Source: Polyangiaceae bacterium
Lineage (GTDB): Bacteria; Myxococcota_A; Polyangia; Polyangiales; Polyangiaceae
NCBI GenBank assembly: GCA_013214025.1
Contig: JABSRN010000140.1
Coordinates: 62,001 to 126,000 of the forward strand
Length of the DNA: 64,000 nt
Direction of reading: 5' to 3'
The notes beneath the pieces are model-generated. The model was given only the letters and a program-made list of their open reading frames with translations. It was not told the origin of the DNA and did no database searches. Positions 16,737 through 25,128 of this stretch are shown piece after piece. Numbering within the stretch: the stretch's first letter is position 1; each line of letters opens with the position of its first letter. Position numbers and translations under genes: made by a program.

Positions 16737-16877
16737 TCGCTACATGGCAATCCTCCATGACGTCAGGCGCACTATCGGACGACCCAATCATCCACGAACG
16801 GGCTTCCAGCTGACGGCGGTGGACCACTACCGCGTATTTATCGTGTTGGCCCCTCGCGAAACCGCTATAGCCCGCGG

Positions 16878-17714
16878 GTGTATGACTTTCGAACGGGAAC
16901 CATTGGCCTCGGCGTCGCCGGCAATTTCACGGGACACCTAGAGCAAGCAGGGGAAGCCGCAGATTTCGCAGCCGTCAGCGGCGTCGCCGCCTGTGCGCCG
17001 AAGGGTCTGTTTCCCTTCTATGCCCTGAACGCAGCCGAGCGGCTGAGTCCGTATCCACTGTCGTCAGACCGCATTCGGCTGCCGACAGGCGACGCGGGCG
17101 CAGCGGTGCAAATCGAACCCGAGCTCGCGCTGATATGCCAGCTCCAGTACGCCGGGGCTGCCGTCTCTGGAATCGTGCCCACCCATTTTGCAGCCTACAA
17201 CGACTGCTCGCTGCGCATCACTGGCGCGACGAAAATTAGCCAAAAGAAGAACTGGGGCGCCGATTCCAAAGGGCTGAGCGCTAGCCACGTAGAGCTCAGT
17301 CAATTCAACGCAGTGGGGTCTGTCGACCGCTTCCGCATCGCGTCGTTTCTCAAGCGCGGTTCCGAGGTGTTCGATTACGGCATCGATAGCCCGGTCAACG
17401 GCTACTCGTACTTCTACGACGCCCTGCTCGAGTGGGTTGTAGATCGCATGAACCATCAAGTGCATGCCGGCCCCCTCGAAAATATCAGCGAACTGCTGGC
17501 TTCCGGCGGCAAACCCACAACCCTTGTGCTCAGTGTCGGCGCCACCCGCTACACCCAGTACGGCGAAAGTCATTACCTACAAGCCGGTGACGAAAGTTGG
17601 GTCATAGTGTACGACGCCGGGAACCACGATGCCGTCTCGATTCGACAGCACGTCATCAACGGGCACACCGCCATCGAGACGGCCTCAGTGCTGCGCCAAT
17701 CCGTCGAGCTCTAG
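16878..17714 (+). CDS. Fumarylacetoacetase-fold-like protein (possibly the DUF5718 group)
   Basis: A 278-aa protein starting at GTG 16878, the only in-frame standard start. An early motif GLGVAGNFTGHLEQAGEAAD, then IEPELALICQ (the E..E metal-binding style of the FAH fold), HFAAYNDCSLR and an Asn/Asp-rich C-terminal half fit a fumarylacetoacetate-hydrolase-type barrel. I associate GVAGNFxGHLEQAGEA with the DUF5718 group from memory only. Metal-dependent hydrolase or decarboxylase activity is possible but not shown. No clear ribosome site is seen, which leaves the exact N-terminus open. Confidence 0.6.
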   Translation: MYDFRTGTIGLGVAGNFTGHLEQAGEAADFAAVSGVAACAPKGLFPFYALNAAERLSPYPLSSDRIRLPTGDAGAAVQIEPELALICQLQYAGAAVSGIVPTHFAAYNDCSLRITGATKISQKKNWGADSKGLSASHVELSQFNAVGSVDRFRIASFLKRGSEVFDYGIDSPVNGYSYFYDALLEWVVDRMNHQVHAGPLENISELLASGGKPTTLVLSVGATRYTQYGESHYLQAGDESWVIVYDAGNHDAVSIRQHVINGHTAIETASVLRQSVEL

Positions 17715-17873
17715 AGCAAATCCGAAAAAGCACCTGCGACCATGGATTCGGCAGAACTACGATCGGAAAACCCCGGGAGGAGCAGTGCCAGACTTCGCTA
17801 GCGTGGCGTCGCGCAGGGACAGCGGGGCTTTAGGAGCGGTTCTGAGCGACGCGGGACAACGGCCCGCCTCGAG

Positions 17874-19361
17874 CTAGTTGTTCAAGAACACGCCGGACAC
17901 ATTGAACTTGGCTCGATCTGCCGGCAAAATGTTAGCGATCTTTGGGAAGACTCGGCCACCTGCGGGAGCGCCCAAGTCCACTTCGCGGGGAGGGTTGAGG
18001 CCCCGGCCGTTGCGATCCGTGACCAAGCGTACCCGCGGTCTATCCAGCGCGGTGGGCTCCGCTGACGGCCCGATGACCACGCCCCACTCTCCCGTCTCGA
18101 ACTCGATCACGCTGCCTGTCGGAATCAGACCAACCGCAGCGATCACCAATTTTACATGCAAGGGATCGACGTTCGGATCTTCCGCGAGCTTCTGAAGCGC
18201 ATCCAGCGGCGACAAGGTTTCAACCGTGGCGTCTCGCGGCGCCAACTTGTCGAGCAGGACACGAACCGTATGAAGGATCTGCGTTTCAATGAGAGGGCTC
18301 ATCGATTTCTTGTAGAGCGGACCCATCACATCTGTACGCTCCAACCATGTCGCCTCGTGAGACACGACAGTTCGGAGAGCGTTGGGGATGTTCACGCCGC
18401 CGGTTGCCAAACAGACCTCCGCGGTCGTGGGCGGCACCTTGCGATTGACATCGTCGGCCAGGGCGACATAGTGGTCCCTGCCCTCGGGCCCCAGTAATTT
18501 CACGCGACCTGCGTCCATGACCAGAGCCGACATGGTGAGCCGCGCCAGGGTGAGTCGATCGGTCGTCACCTGACGCGCAATCACCACCGTCAGTATCGCC
18601 GCCTGAACCGCCCGACCGGCGTCATCACGATGCGCATTCGCCATCGTGGTTAGACCCAATAGCGCGGGGTCCTCGTGCTCCGACAGCCCGACGAAGCCCT
18701 GGGCCAAGCGCTTCACTTTTGGCGGCATGATGATCACACCCTCCGCTACATCGTCGAAGAACTCGCGCATCACCATGAGTGCCGAAGCGTAGAGCTTCAG
18801 GATGCGCTGACCGACGGGCAGCCCATCGTCTTCATCTCGAGCTTGTAGCGAGGCTTCCACCTTGCGCACCGAGACGTGATCGATCTTCGTCGACAACAAG
18901 GCCGCGCGCTGGTTGGGGTCCCGGTACGCGAGAATGAACAATCGGCAGAACTCGAACAAGTCCGGCGGCGTGACGTTCATGTCGATGGTGATTTCCGAGA
19001 TTCCGCAGCGCTCGAAAGCCTTACCAAGTTCTCGTGCAGAACCGTAGACAGCTTTGGTCGCGCGCAGTAGTTGCCCGCAAACAAAAATCGTCTCGTCAAG
19101 GAAGGTGATCGATGGGTTCTGACCAACGACGCCGCCGAAGTCGACGAAGATCTTATGCGTCTGCTCCACCGTTTGTAAAACAGCTTTGTTCTGTAGATCA
19201 TGAACGAAGATGTTCTTGACCATGCGGTACAGAGCCTGCACCGCCTCCGCTCCCTTTTCGCGGATTTGTTCCAACATCGGGTTGCCCGACGATGAGGTCG
19301 CGACGGCTTTCGCGAGAAAATCGAGCTGGGGAGCGTCTTCTGAAGTGGCTGGATCAGACAT
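17874..19361 (-). CDS. Degenerate HD-type protein paired with the HEAT-repeat kinase
   Basis: A 495-aa soluble protein with no signal or TM segment. Residues about 35-160 form an N-terminal domain that seems related to the middle domain of the kinase encoded just upstream (ITFLDETIFVCGQLL ... AFERCGISEITIDMNVTPPD). Residues about 235-400 resemble an HD-GYP-type helical domain (TMANAHRDDAGRAVQAAILT, SALVMDAGRVKL). However, the usual HD pair and GYP residues are missing (MDAG for HDIG), so phosphodiesterase activity is unlikely. The last about 90 residues form a small beta domain (GEWGVVIGPSAEP). Separated from the kinase gene by 9 bp, hence cotranscribed. Confidence 0.5.
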   Translation of the reverse strand: MSDPATSEDAPQLDFLAKAVATSSSGNPMLEQIREKGAEAVQALYRMVKNIFVHDLQNKAVLQTVEQTHKIFVDFGGVVGQNPSITFLDETIFVCGQLLRATKAVYGSARELGKAFERCGISEITIDMNVTPPDLFEFCRLFILAYRDPNQRAALLSTKIDHVSVRKVEASLQARDEDDGLPVGQRILKLYASALMVMREFFDDVAEGVIIMPPKVKRLAQGFVGLSEHEDPALLGLTTMANAHRDDAGRAVQAAILTVVIARQVTTDRLTLARLTMSALVMDAGRVKLLGPEGRDHYVALADDVNRKVPPTTAEVCLATGGVNIPNALRTVVSHEATWLERTDVMGPLYKKSMSPLIETQILHTVRVLLDKLAPRDATVETLSPLDALQKLAEDPNVDPLHVKLVIAAVGLIPTGSVIEFETGEWGVVIGPSAEPTALDRPRVRLVTDRNGRGLNPPREVDLGAPAGGRVFPKIANILPADRAKFNVSGVFLNN

Positions 19362-19370
19362 GGGTAATTC

Positions 19371-22300
19371 CTAACGGCCCGGCGACTTGGGTTTCGCAGA
19401 CCCTGCCTTGCCGGCCTGGGATTTGTCAGCCCGCGGCTTGCCCGCCTTCGATCTATCAGTCCGCGACTTGCCGGCTTTCGCTTTCGCCTTGGCCTTGGCC
19501 TTGGCTTTGGCTTTGGCCTTGGCTGCCGCCTTCTTCTTTTCAATCGCCGCTTCCTCCGCGGCCGCAGTGCGGGCTGCGAGGCGTTCTCCGAAGGTGATGA
19601 TGCCTCGGCTCGCGGCTTCGCGAACCTTTTCGCTGTTCTTCCACCGGGCAGTGGATAACTCGTTCAACAGGTCCACCACCTCTTGGGATTCCGCATTGGC
19701 AGCCAACGCCTCCACGGCGAGGGCTCGACTTTGCTCGTGAGCCTCCGAGCTCATCACTTTCCCTGAGTTGGCGACCTCGAGGGCAACCGCGTCGCCACGC
19801 GACGGAGCCAGGGTGTACATGGTGCTGAAAGCCTGCCGACGCTCTTCTTCTGGGAGCGAATTAAAATCGTCCGAACGAATCCGTAAGACCAAGAAAGGCC
19901 CGGCCGCGCGAATTTGGTACTCCTCCATCGCCCGCAGCGCGGCGAGGCGCACACCGGGTTCTAGATCGTCAAGCAAGGACCGCAACTCCAAGCGGAGCCG
20001 CTCACTAGAGACACCTTCCACATGGCCCAGCGCTTCGATGCGGACGACGGGGTGAGGGCTCTTGACCGCTTCGGAAATTGCCTCTTTCGCTTCGGGGGTT
20101 TTTAGCCCAGCAAGAACGCGGACCAAGGCCAATCCGAGATCGATATCGGCGTCAGCGAACAGTGCCGCCATTTCAGCCTCGTGCCCGGCACCAGCGCGCT
20201 GCAGGTATTCGATTACGATATCGCGCAACTCCACATTAAGCAGAGAAGTGATCGCGCCCACCACAACGCTGAAATGAGAATCGTCGACGAATCCCAATAT
20301 CTTCGTAACGGCCGACTGGAAGCGAGGTTCCAGCTCCTCCTTGCCAGCGGCTTCTACGAGACAGGCCTCGATGGTCTCGGGAGAAACGATGCTGCCCGCC
20401 AGGGATGCCCGTATCTGCTTCGCGTCTTTCGCGCGCCCATTTTCGCCAACCATGTCACACAGGGAGTTGACCATCTCGACTGCCGTCACCGCATCGTCTG
20501 CGGCCATGCCGTCCACCGCAACTCTCAATGCGGTCGCAATTTTCTCGCCACCCGCCGCGCGAAAGGCAGCGTCGTAAGCCGTCGTGGCGGCCACAAGAAA
20601 ACGCAGGTTCAGCTGATCCGAGTCCATGGTGAGCCGTGCGGCCAACATAGTCCTCATCGCATCGTCGACCTTCACGGCAGCGTTGCCCGATACCTTCGGC
20701 GCCGCGGCTCCCGGAGCCACTGTGCCGCGAGAGCTCGACGCAATCAGCGTACTAAATATTTTCTGCTGCTGTCCGGCGATGGTCATCGCTCGCTGGCTGC
20801 TTTGGCGTTGCTTCCAGCTTCCTTGCAGTTGATCGATGTCGTAGTGCCGGGCGGACGACATGATCACATCCCGCGCGTTTTCGAATTCCAAACGCGAGTC
20901 CTGGTCGCCTTCAGCATAAGCATCGATCGCCTGGTGGATCACGTGATCGAAGTCCGCGTCCCAGAGCATGGTGACGAAGTCATCTTCCGGCGACAGGTCC
21001 TTGGCTCGGTCCAAAGTGATCAAGCGAAAGAACTTGTCGAATTCCTCTTCGTCCAGGCCCGGCTTGATTCCCAATAGGCGTATGCCATCCGCAAATAGTT
21101 GATACGGCAAGCGATCGAACGGCGAATGGGGCTCCCAGAGCGATTCTTCTCGGGCTGTGAAGGAGTACGGTGTCACCACCCAGGCCATCGGGTGATCCAC
21201 GTGCATGAACATCGACGCGCAGTGACGAAATGCCAAGTCGGCGCGTCGCTTCACCTCCGGATGCTCACGACCATATTGCTTTTCACCGGTGAGTTTCCGC
21301 TCAACGAGCACGAACAGCTCACGCATGGCTTCGATGTCATCGTCTGTCGAATCTTCTGGGCTGTAGCCCGCGCCGCCGCGCCCCTTCGGCTTCGACGTAA
21401 TCTGAACGCCTTCGGCTCCGCCGGACGGCCCCCCCATGCCAGTGTGCGCAGCACCGACGCCACCGATGGCGGTGCCGGAAGATACGACGGCGGCTCCGCT
21501 GACCGTTCCGCCACCGGACTGAATGGACACCGCTTGGCCCCCCTCGGTCTCAGGCGCGGTCGGCGCGGCCTCCATCCCCAGCAAACCCAACACCGCTGCG
21601 CGCATCTCGGCAGCGTTCTGATAGCGGTTGGCAATTTCAAATTGGAGAGCCGTGTCGACGACGTGAACGAGATCCGGAGGAGCGTCCGTGAGAAATCGCG
21701 CCAACGATGGCGCCGGTCGCGTCGCCGCCTGAATCAACATTTCGTTGTCGGTGTTCGCTTGGTGAACCGCGCGTCCAGTCAGCAGCGTAAAGATGATGGC
21801 ACCAACAGCCCAAAGGTCAGTTCTGTGGTCCACCTGGTTCCACCGGCCCAGAGCCTGCTCCGGCGCCATGTATGCAGGTGTGCCCATCATCATGCCGGTC
21901 TGCGTACGCTTCTGTTGCGTATTTTCATGCAAGCGGGCGATGCCAAAATCGAGCAACTTAATCTCGCCAGTTTTGGTGACGAACAGGTTGTCCGGCTTCA
22001 GATCCCGGTGGACGACGCCGGCGAAGTGGGCCTTCTCTAGGACAGCCAAACACTGCTCGGCGACACCGAGAGCCTCCGCCATCGGGAGAGTGCCGCCGTT
22101 GCGCTCTGCGCGTCCGTCAACGGACTCGCCCATCAGCAGTTCCATGACGAGATAGGGCTCGCCGTTCTCGGCAGTGTCATCATCGAGTACTTTGACCGTG
22201 CCCGGATGTTCCACCTTGTTCGCGATGTAGGCCTCACGGAGGAAACGCGTGAGCACCTCCGTGTGACCGGCGAAATCGGAATGGATGATCTTGATGGCGC

Positions 22301-22442
22301 TCTTGGCACCGTTTCTGTGGGTCGCCGCGTACACCGCAGCCATACCGCCAACGCCGATCAACGCATCGAGGCGCCACTTCCCATTGAGAGTGATGCCAAT
22401 GCGCTGCTGGCATTGCGTGATTAGCGGGTCTTCTTCTGTCAC
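19371..22442 (-). CDS. Soluble Ser/Thr protein kinase with HEAT repeats and Lys/Ala-rich tail
   Basis: A 1,023-aa protein. The kinase domain (about 20-290) has GVGGMA, the catalytic Lys in SAIKII, HRDLKPDN, DFGIA and the APE motif MAPEQALG, so it should be active. A Gly/Ser/Ala linker (about 300-360) leads to a middle domain (about 370-530) shared with the next gene. HEAT-like helical repeats follow (about 620-930, for example PHPVVRIEALGHVEG and LEPGVRLAALRAMEEY). The tail is Lys/Ala-rich, with AKAKAKAK dipeptides and then repeated 'K(S/P)RADKS(Q/K)AGK'-like units, similar to histone H1-type DNA-binding tails. No TM segment, so it is cytoplasmic. The start ATG lies at the 3' edge of a 480-bp spacer. 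Confidence 0.85.
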   Translation of the reverse strand: MTEEDPLITQCQQRIGITLNGKWRLDALIGVGGMAAVYAATHRNGAKSAIKIIHSDFAGHTEVLTRFLREAYIANKVEHPGTVKVLDDDTAENGEPYLVMELLMGESVDGRAERNGGTLPMAEALGVAEQCLAVLEKAHFAGVVHRDLKPDNLFVTKTGEIKLLDFGIARLHENTQQKRTQTGMMMGTPAYMAPEQALGRWNQVDHRTDLWAVGAIIFTLLTGRAVHQANTDNEMLIQAATRPAPSLARFLTDAPPDLVHVVDTALQFEIANRYQNAAEMRAAVLGLLGMEAAPTAPETEGGQAVSIQSGGGTVSGAAVVSSGTAIGGVGAAHTGMGGPSGGAEGVQITSKPKGRGGAGYSPEDSTDDDIEAMRELFVLVERKLTGEKQYGREHPEVKRRADLAFRHCASMFMHVDHPMAWVVTPYSFTAREESLWEPHSPFDRLPYQLFADGIRLLGIKPGLDEEEFDKFFRLITLDRAKDLSPEDDFVTMLWDADFDHVIHQAIDAYAEGDQDSRLEFENARDVIMSSARHYDIDQLQGSWKQRQSSQRAMTIAGQQQKIFSTLIASSSRGTVAPGAAAPKVSGNAAVKVDDAMRTMLAARLTMDSDQLNLRFLVAATTAYDAAFRAAGGEKIATALRVAVDGMAADDAVTAVEMVNSLCDMVGENGRAKDAKQIRASLAGSIVSPETIEACLVEAAGKEELEPRFQSAVTKILGFVDDSHFSVVVGAITSLLNVELRDIVIEYLQRAGAGHEAEMAALFADADIDLGLALVRVLAGLKTPEAKEAISEAVKSPHPVVRIEALGHVEGVSSERLRLELRSLLDDLEPGVRLAALRAMEEYQIRAAGPFLVLRIRSDDFNSLPEEERRQAFSTMYTLAPSRGDAVALEVANSGKVMSSEAHEQSRALAVEALAANAESQEVVDLLNELSTARWKNSEKVREAASRGIITFGERLAARTAAAEEAAIEKKKAAAKAKAKAKAKAKAKAKAGKSRTDRSKAGKPRADKSQAGKAGSAKPKSPGR

Positions 22443-22919
22443 GACTCTCTACTACGCTCCCCCAACACCCAACTCTTGAGTGTAGCCGCCAGCTTAGCTA
22501 GGTTGCAATCCGGAGCTGAGGGGATCTGCTCTGTCGAAGATATTCGGCCCGCGGGAGCGAGGCTCTGCAGCTATCAATGTCCCCCACCGAGGCGCGGCCT
22601 CAACGGCGATCTGACCACCCGGAGCGTGCCCGCTGCGCGCTCCCGGGACGCTGGGATATCCTCCTCCGCTTTCGAGGTGCGACACCGGTCATAGGGGACC
22701 GCGGTGGCATCATCTCCAACGTTTTTTGCCCCCAATCCACCCCGCCGGCCGACAAATTACCTATGCGTTTACAGTTAGTTGCGCTGGGTGCGCCCTCGAG
22801 TAGCAAATAACCCAGAGTGTAGTAGCACTGGAATGACTTGGTCGTTATAGTGTGGGTGCAATTTCCACCGTCCACCCGGGCGTGAGCGGGGATTTTCCCT
22901 AGCCTTTGAGGAGGTCACC
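22443..22919. other. Divergent intergenic spacer between kinase and response regulator
   Basis: No gene is supported. It should contain promoters in both directions. A -10-like TATAGT lies at 22846-22851 but has no good -35 partner. The response regulator has a strong ribosome site (GAGGAGG) at the right end. Confidence 0.4.
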
Positions 22920-23528
22920 ATGGCCATCGAACTGCCAGCCGTCCGAATTCTTATCGTCGATGACGATCAGCAAATCTGTGATTACATGCAAACCCTCCTT
23001 GAGAAGGATGGCTTCGCCGTAACCGCGCTCACGGATCCAACTCTGGTCGAGAACGAAGTTCGTCACGGCGAGTTTCACGTGATCATCCTCGATCTGATGA
23101 TGCCGAAGCTGGACGGTATCGAAGTGCTGCAGCGGATCCGCGGCATCGACAAGGACATCGCCGTAATCATCCTCACGGCTCACCCAAACCTAGACTCAGC
23201 GATTCAGTCGATGAAGCTCGATGCCGTCGACTACATCAAGAAGCCGTTCAACGTGGACGAGTTCCGCGACGTGTTGGGTCGAGTCATGCGCAAGAAGGGG
23301 CTCGCTCGGACCCCCGAAGAGCAGCTCCACAAGATCATCGGCGACACAATTCGCGGGCTCAGAAAATCCAAAGAGCTGACCCTCAAACAAATGAGTCGCC
23401 GGACCGGCTTGAGTATCTCCCTACTCAGCCAGATCGAGCGTGCCGAATCGAGCCCCTCGATTTCGAGCCTTTACAAGATCGCGGTAGCCCTGGACTCCCG
23501 GATCCAGGACCTATTCGGCAAAGAATAG
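22920..23528 (+). CDS. Response regulator with REC and XRE-type HTH domains
   Basis: A 202-aa protein. The receiver domain (about 8-122) has the acidic pocket IVDDD, phospho-acceptor Asp in VIILDLMMP (about 59), Thr in ILTAH and the Lys in YIKKPF. The C-terminus (about 140-200) is a Cro/CI-type helix-turn-helix (LRKSKELTLKQMSRRTGLSI, SLLSQIERAESSPSISSL) instead of the usual OmpR, NarL or Fis output. No histidine kinase is adjacent. The ribosome site GAGGAGG is 6 bases before the ATG. It probably regulates transcription by phosphorylation-controlled DNA binding. Targets are unknown. Confidence 0.85.
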   Translation: MAIELPAVRILIVDDDQQICDYMQTLLEKDGFAVTALTDPTLVENEVRHGEFHVIILDLMMPKLDGIEVLQRIRGIDKDIAVIILTAHPNLDSAIQSMKLDAVDYIKKPFNVDEFRDVLGRVMRKKGLARTPEEQLHKIIGDTIRGLRKSKELTLKQMSRRTGLSISLLSQIERAESSPSISSLYKIAVALDSRIQDLFGKE

Positions 23529-23609
23529 CCGATTTTCCCGGGGAATCCGTCCCCTGGCGCCCGGCCCAGCTCCGAACGCTCTGGCATGGTTTCTTAACTA
23601 TCCGCAAGC

Positions 23610-23638
23610 TTGACAGAGCGGGTTCGGCTAAGCATATT
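23610..23638 (+). promoter_or_regulatory. Sigma70-type promoter of the tRNA gene
   Basis: A perfect -35 box TTGACA (23610-23615), a 17-bp spacer and a -10-like CATATT (23633-23638), ending 13 bp before the tRNA 5' end. Confidence 0.65.
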
Positions 23639-23651
23639 CGCGCGCCCAAAA

Positions 23652-23728
23652 GCCGAAGTAGCTCAGCTGGTTAGAGCACGCGCTTCATAAGCGCGTTGTC
23701 GGCGGTTCAAGTCCGCCCTTCGGCACCA
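23652..23728 (+). tRNA. tRNA with CAT anticodon, probably elongator Met
   Basis: A full cloverleaf of 77 nt. The acceptor arms GCCGAAG/CTTCGGC pair perfectly, the D arm is GCTC/GAGC, the anticodon stem is CGCGC/GCGCG with loop TTCATAA (anticodon CAT), and the T arm is GGCGG/CCGCC with TTCAAGT. The CCA end is encoded. It is not an initiator, because pair 1-72 is G-C and the GGG/CCC anticodon stem is absent. Acceptor positions 4-5 are G and A, not the C-C expected by TilS for Ile2, so elongator Met is favoured. Confidence 0.9.
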
Positions 23729-23739
23729 ATCCCCTCATT

Positions 23740-23760
23740 CACGACCCCCTCGCGGGGGCA
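23740..23760. terminator. Weak GC hairpin after the tRNA
   Basis: CCCCCTCGCGGGGG forms a short GC stem about 15 bp after the tRNA and before the convergent TonB-like gene. There is no T-run, so confidence is low. Confidence 0.25.
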
Positions 23761-23784
23761 GCTCTCGGCATCAACGAGCCCCCC

Positions 23785-25032
23785 TCAGCGTCGTCGGAGC
23801 GGAACCGCCGCGTTCAGCGCGTCGAAGCCGATCTGAGCCCGCAACGACGAGACCCCCAACACTGCTGGCAACGGCGGGAAGGGCGAAGCCCCCCGAAGAG
23901 CAGCTAACAGTCTGGAGTCAAACAGCGGCACTCCGCTCGCACGGCGTACCCGGGCCTCTGCCAGACTGCCGTCCGACAGGATCCGCACAGAGATGATGCA
24001 GAGCCCACTGACGCCCTCGGCGATGGCGTCAGTGGGGAAGGCGTCCCGCCACAGGGGCTCGAAATTGTGAACCAGGTTACGGAAATAGGCCACTCGCCGA
24101 TCGTCCGCGCCATCATCTCGGATGGGCCCCGCGCCCGTCCCGCTTGGCGACGCGTGAGCGGCATTGTCAGACTGCTTACCATTGCCAGCCCCAGGAGTGG
24201 CAATCGCGCCGCGACCGTCACGTCCGGTGCCACCCGACGAACTGGACAGGACCAACGATTCGATAGCGTTGGCTACCTCCTGGCGACTGTCGACTGTGTC
24301 GCGAGGGCGCCCTCGAGTCTCGCTCGGAATCGACGCTCGGGCTCGCTTCACTTGGGGGCGCGCTAGCATCACCCGGGCGCTGCGCCGTTGACCGTCATAT
24401 CGCCGCTGCTGCTGCACCCCGCGGGGGCGTACCTCTTGCCGTTGACCAACTGGCTCCAGCTCGGCGGAAGCAATGTTTGGCCCCGTCAGCCCGCGGGTCC
24501 CCGCCCGAGTCGGGACACCTCCACTGGGCAGCCCCGAGGCGCCGTCCGCGCGGGAGGGGCGGCGGCGCTGCTCCCGTTCCCATTCGCCGGACGCGAGCAA
24601 GGATAGCTGCATGGGGTTCGGAGTTGCCCGACGATTCTCGCGCGAAGCGCGCTCCCGACCCGTATCGATGCGCTGTACCTGGCTCCGATCTAATCGGTTT
24701 TTGATATCCCGGGTACGCGTCACCCGTTCGCTACTGGAAGCCAAGTTCAACGCCGGAGCTCCGGCGCCATCCCCTCCCCTGCCGGGAGCGAGGCGGTCAG
24801 GCAGCATCTGTTGGTCCCCGCCCTGACGCGGAATTTCCCGCGGGGGAATCGAAACGGACGGCGAGCGCCGGGCGGAATGAGTCACCGCTGGGGACGTGGG
24901 GACCAGAGCGATATCGATCTCCGTGCGGGACTCCACCGGCGCTGGGCTACCCGCCCAATACGCCACTGTCCCGAGAGCTATCATGTGCAGCAGCGCAGAG
25001 CCACCGAAGGCTGTAGAGCCAATCCTCCTCAC
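23785..25032 (-). CDS. TonB-like energy-transducer protein
   Basis: About 415 aa from GTG 25032; the frame stays open to a TTG at 25074. An N-terminal membrane segment (GSALLHMIALGTVAYWAG) is followed by a long, disordered Arg/Pro/Ser/Gly-rich periplasmic region (about 50-300). The C-terminal about 95 residues resemble TonB_C: LCIISVRILSDGSLAEARVR, RASGVPLFDSRLLAALRG and SPFPPLP are the usual 'G.V....v..SSG...lD..a..a....f.P' pattern. GTG 25032 is preferred because GGATCATGGA precedes it and the signal anchor starts right after. No ExbB/ExbD genes are nearby. It would link inner-membrane energy or signal to an outer-membrane partner. Confidence 0.65.
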   Translation of the reverse strand: MRRIGSTAFGGSALLHMIALGTVAYWAGSPAPVESRTEIDIALVPTSPAVTHSARRSPSVSIPPREIPRQGGDQQMLPDRLAPGRGGDGAGAPALNLASSSERVTRTRDIKNRLDRSQVQRIDTGRERASRENRRATPNPMQLSLLASGEWEREQRRRPSRADGASGLPSGGVPTRAGTRGLTGPNIASAELEPVGQRQEVRPRGVQQQRRYDGQRRSARVMLARPQVKRARASIPSETRGRPRDTVDSRQEVANAIESLVLSSSSGGTGRDGRGAIATPGAGNGKQSDNAAHASPSGTGAGPIRDDGADDRRVAYFRNLVHNFEPLWRDAFPTDAIAEGVSGLCIISVRILSDGSLAEARVRRASGVPLFDSRLLAALRGASPFPPLPAVLGVSSLRAQIGFDALNAAVPLRRR

Positions 25033-25128
25033 TCCATGATCCTGACAGGAGTCGGGACGGCTGACCACAGGCAAGTCGGGGATTGCCTCCTTCGCGGTAC
25101 AATCGTCCCCCTTCGCCAGGAACGCAGC

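Noticed and set aside
19387-19740. Plus-strand frame with an Ala/Leu hydrophobic run that looks like a TM protein
   Set aside because: It is the antisense of the Lys/Ala codons in the HEAT kinase tail; no ribosome site and no other support.
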